Assembly (NCBI GenBank): GCA_038249115.1
Contig: JBBRWQ010000028.1
Coordinates: forward strand, 1 to 34,381
Source of the DNA: UBA4719 sp038249115
GTDB lineage: Bacteria > Actinomycetota > Actinomycetes > Actinomycetales > Dermatophilaceae
Length of the DNA: 34,381 nucleotides
Direction of reading: 5' to 3'
Part shown: positions 34,262 to 34,381 of the stretch, piece after piece
Numbering within the stretch: position 1 is the first letter of the stretch
How the letters are laid out: each line of letters begins with the position of its first letter
Made by a program: the position numbers and the translations under genes
The notes under the pieces: model-generated
Told to the model about the DNA's origin: nothing
Seen by the model: the letters and a program-made list of their open reading frames with translations, nothing else
Databases searched by the model: none

Positions 34262-34381
34262 GTTCGCCTAGTCCTGTCACCGCACTCGAGATTTTCTACT
34301 TCCGCGTGACAGGGGCGGGGGACCCACATACGGGGCGTCGAGAGGCGCTCCTTGGGGTGAAGCCCAATCGGCGGTGGTCGA
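34262..34381 (+). promoter_or_regulatory. ydaO-type c-di-AMP riboswitch, cut by the window edge
   Basis: The 5' half of the ydaO/yuaA aptamer is recognisable. TCGCCTA is followed by the stem CCTGTCAC (34273-34280) / GTGACAGG (34306-34313), the conserved GGCGGGGGACCCA (34314-34326), and TTGGGGTGAAGCC (34353-34365). The match is from remembered consensus. In actinobacteria this riboswitch sits before cell-wall hydrolase genes (Rpf or NlpC/P60 types) and lowers their expression when c-di-AMP is high. The controlled gene and the 3' part of the aptamer lie outside the window. Confidence 0.75.

Overview
The window is a high-GC, densely packed actinobacterial chromosome segment of about 34.4 kb. I place it in the Actinomycetota. 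It is probably Micrococcales and possibly the Intrasporangiaceae group, but that finer placement is inference from overall protein character. Supporting signs are a GGM-tailed GroEL with CIRCE operators, mycobacterial-type SerC, CspB and IdeR proteins, an XPB-type helicase with its accessory protein, DUF3027, DUF2530 and DUF3048 proteins, several probably leaderless genes, and a c-di-AMP riboswitch at the right edge. The set XPB - helicase accessory - cspB/MFS - marR - serC - citrate synthase recalls, from memory, the ercc3-citA part of the Mycobacterium tuberculosis chromosome. The region therefore looks like core genome. I see no transposase, integrase, CRISPR array, rRNA or tRNA.

Left part (1-11 kb). 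A groEL gene sits behind two tandem CIRCE operators and ends in a hairpin terminator. Then come a DUF4031-Nudix fusion (+) and, on the minus strand, an HD-domain hydrolase. Next, transcribed leftward, are an OmpR-type regulator, a sensor kinase, a membrane-anchored HtrA protease and a HelD/HelR-like RNA polymerase recycling ATPase. The first three resemble an envelope-stress module of the mprA-mprB-pepD layout. The HelD-like gene is separated from htrA by a perfect 12-bp inverted repeat whose distal arm contains its own Shine-Dalgarno sequence. An XPB/Rad25 helicase lies upstream of the two-component genes on the same strand.

Middle part (11-24.5 kb). Here are a proline-rich DUF4190-type membrane protein, HMG-CoA lyase overlapping a stand-alone protein that resembles the C-terminal domain of ribosomal protein L7/L12, the XPB accessory protein, an acyl-CoA synthetase, a secreted DUF5666-like protein, an aldose 1-epimerase, an MFS transporter, a cspB-DUF3027 pair, an SDR dehydrogenase, and a divergent DUF2530/purine permease pair.

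Right part (24.5-34.4 kb). A MarR regulator, an MFS exporter and a 28-residue membrane microprotein form an overlapping operon whose promoter carries a palindrome and the core of an iron box. These are followed by a DUF3048 lipoprotein, phosphoserine aminotransferase, citrate synthase, an unknown small protein divergent from pdxH, a threonine-aldolase-like PLP enzyme, a strongly structured intergenic RNA candidate (32353-32551), a possible hotdog-fold protein, and an IdeR-type metalloregulator. The window ends inside a ydaO-type (c-di-AMP) riboswitch whose gene lies beyond the edge.

The most noteworthy unexplained signals are the structured element after the threonine-aldolase-like gene, the masked ribosome binding site of the HelD-like gene, the L7/L12-like orphan, and the membrane microprotein.
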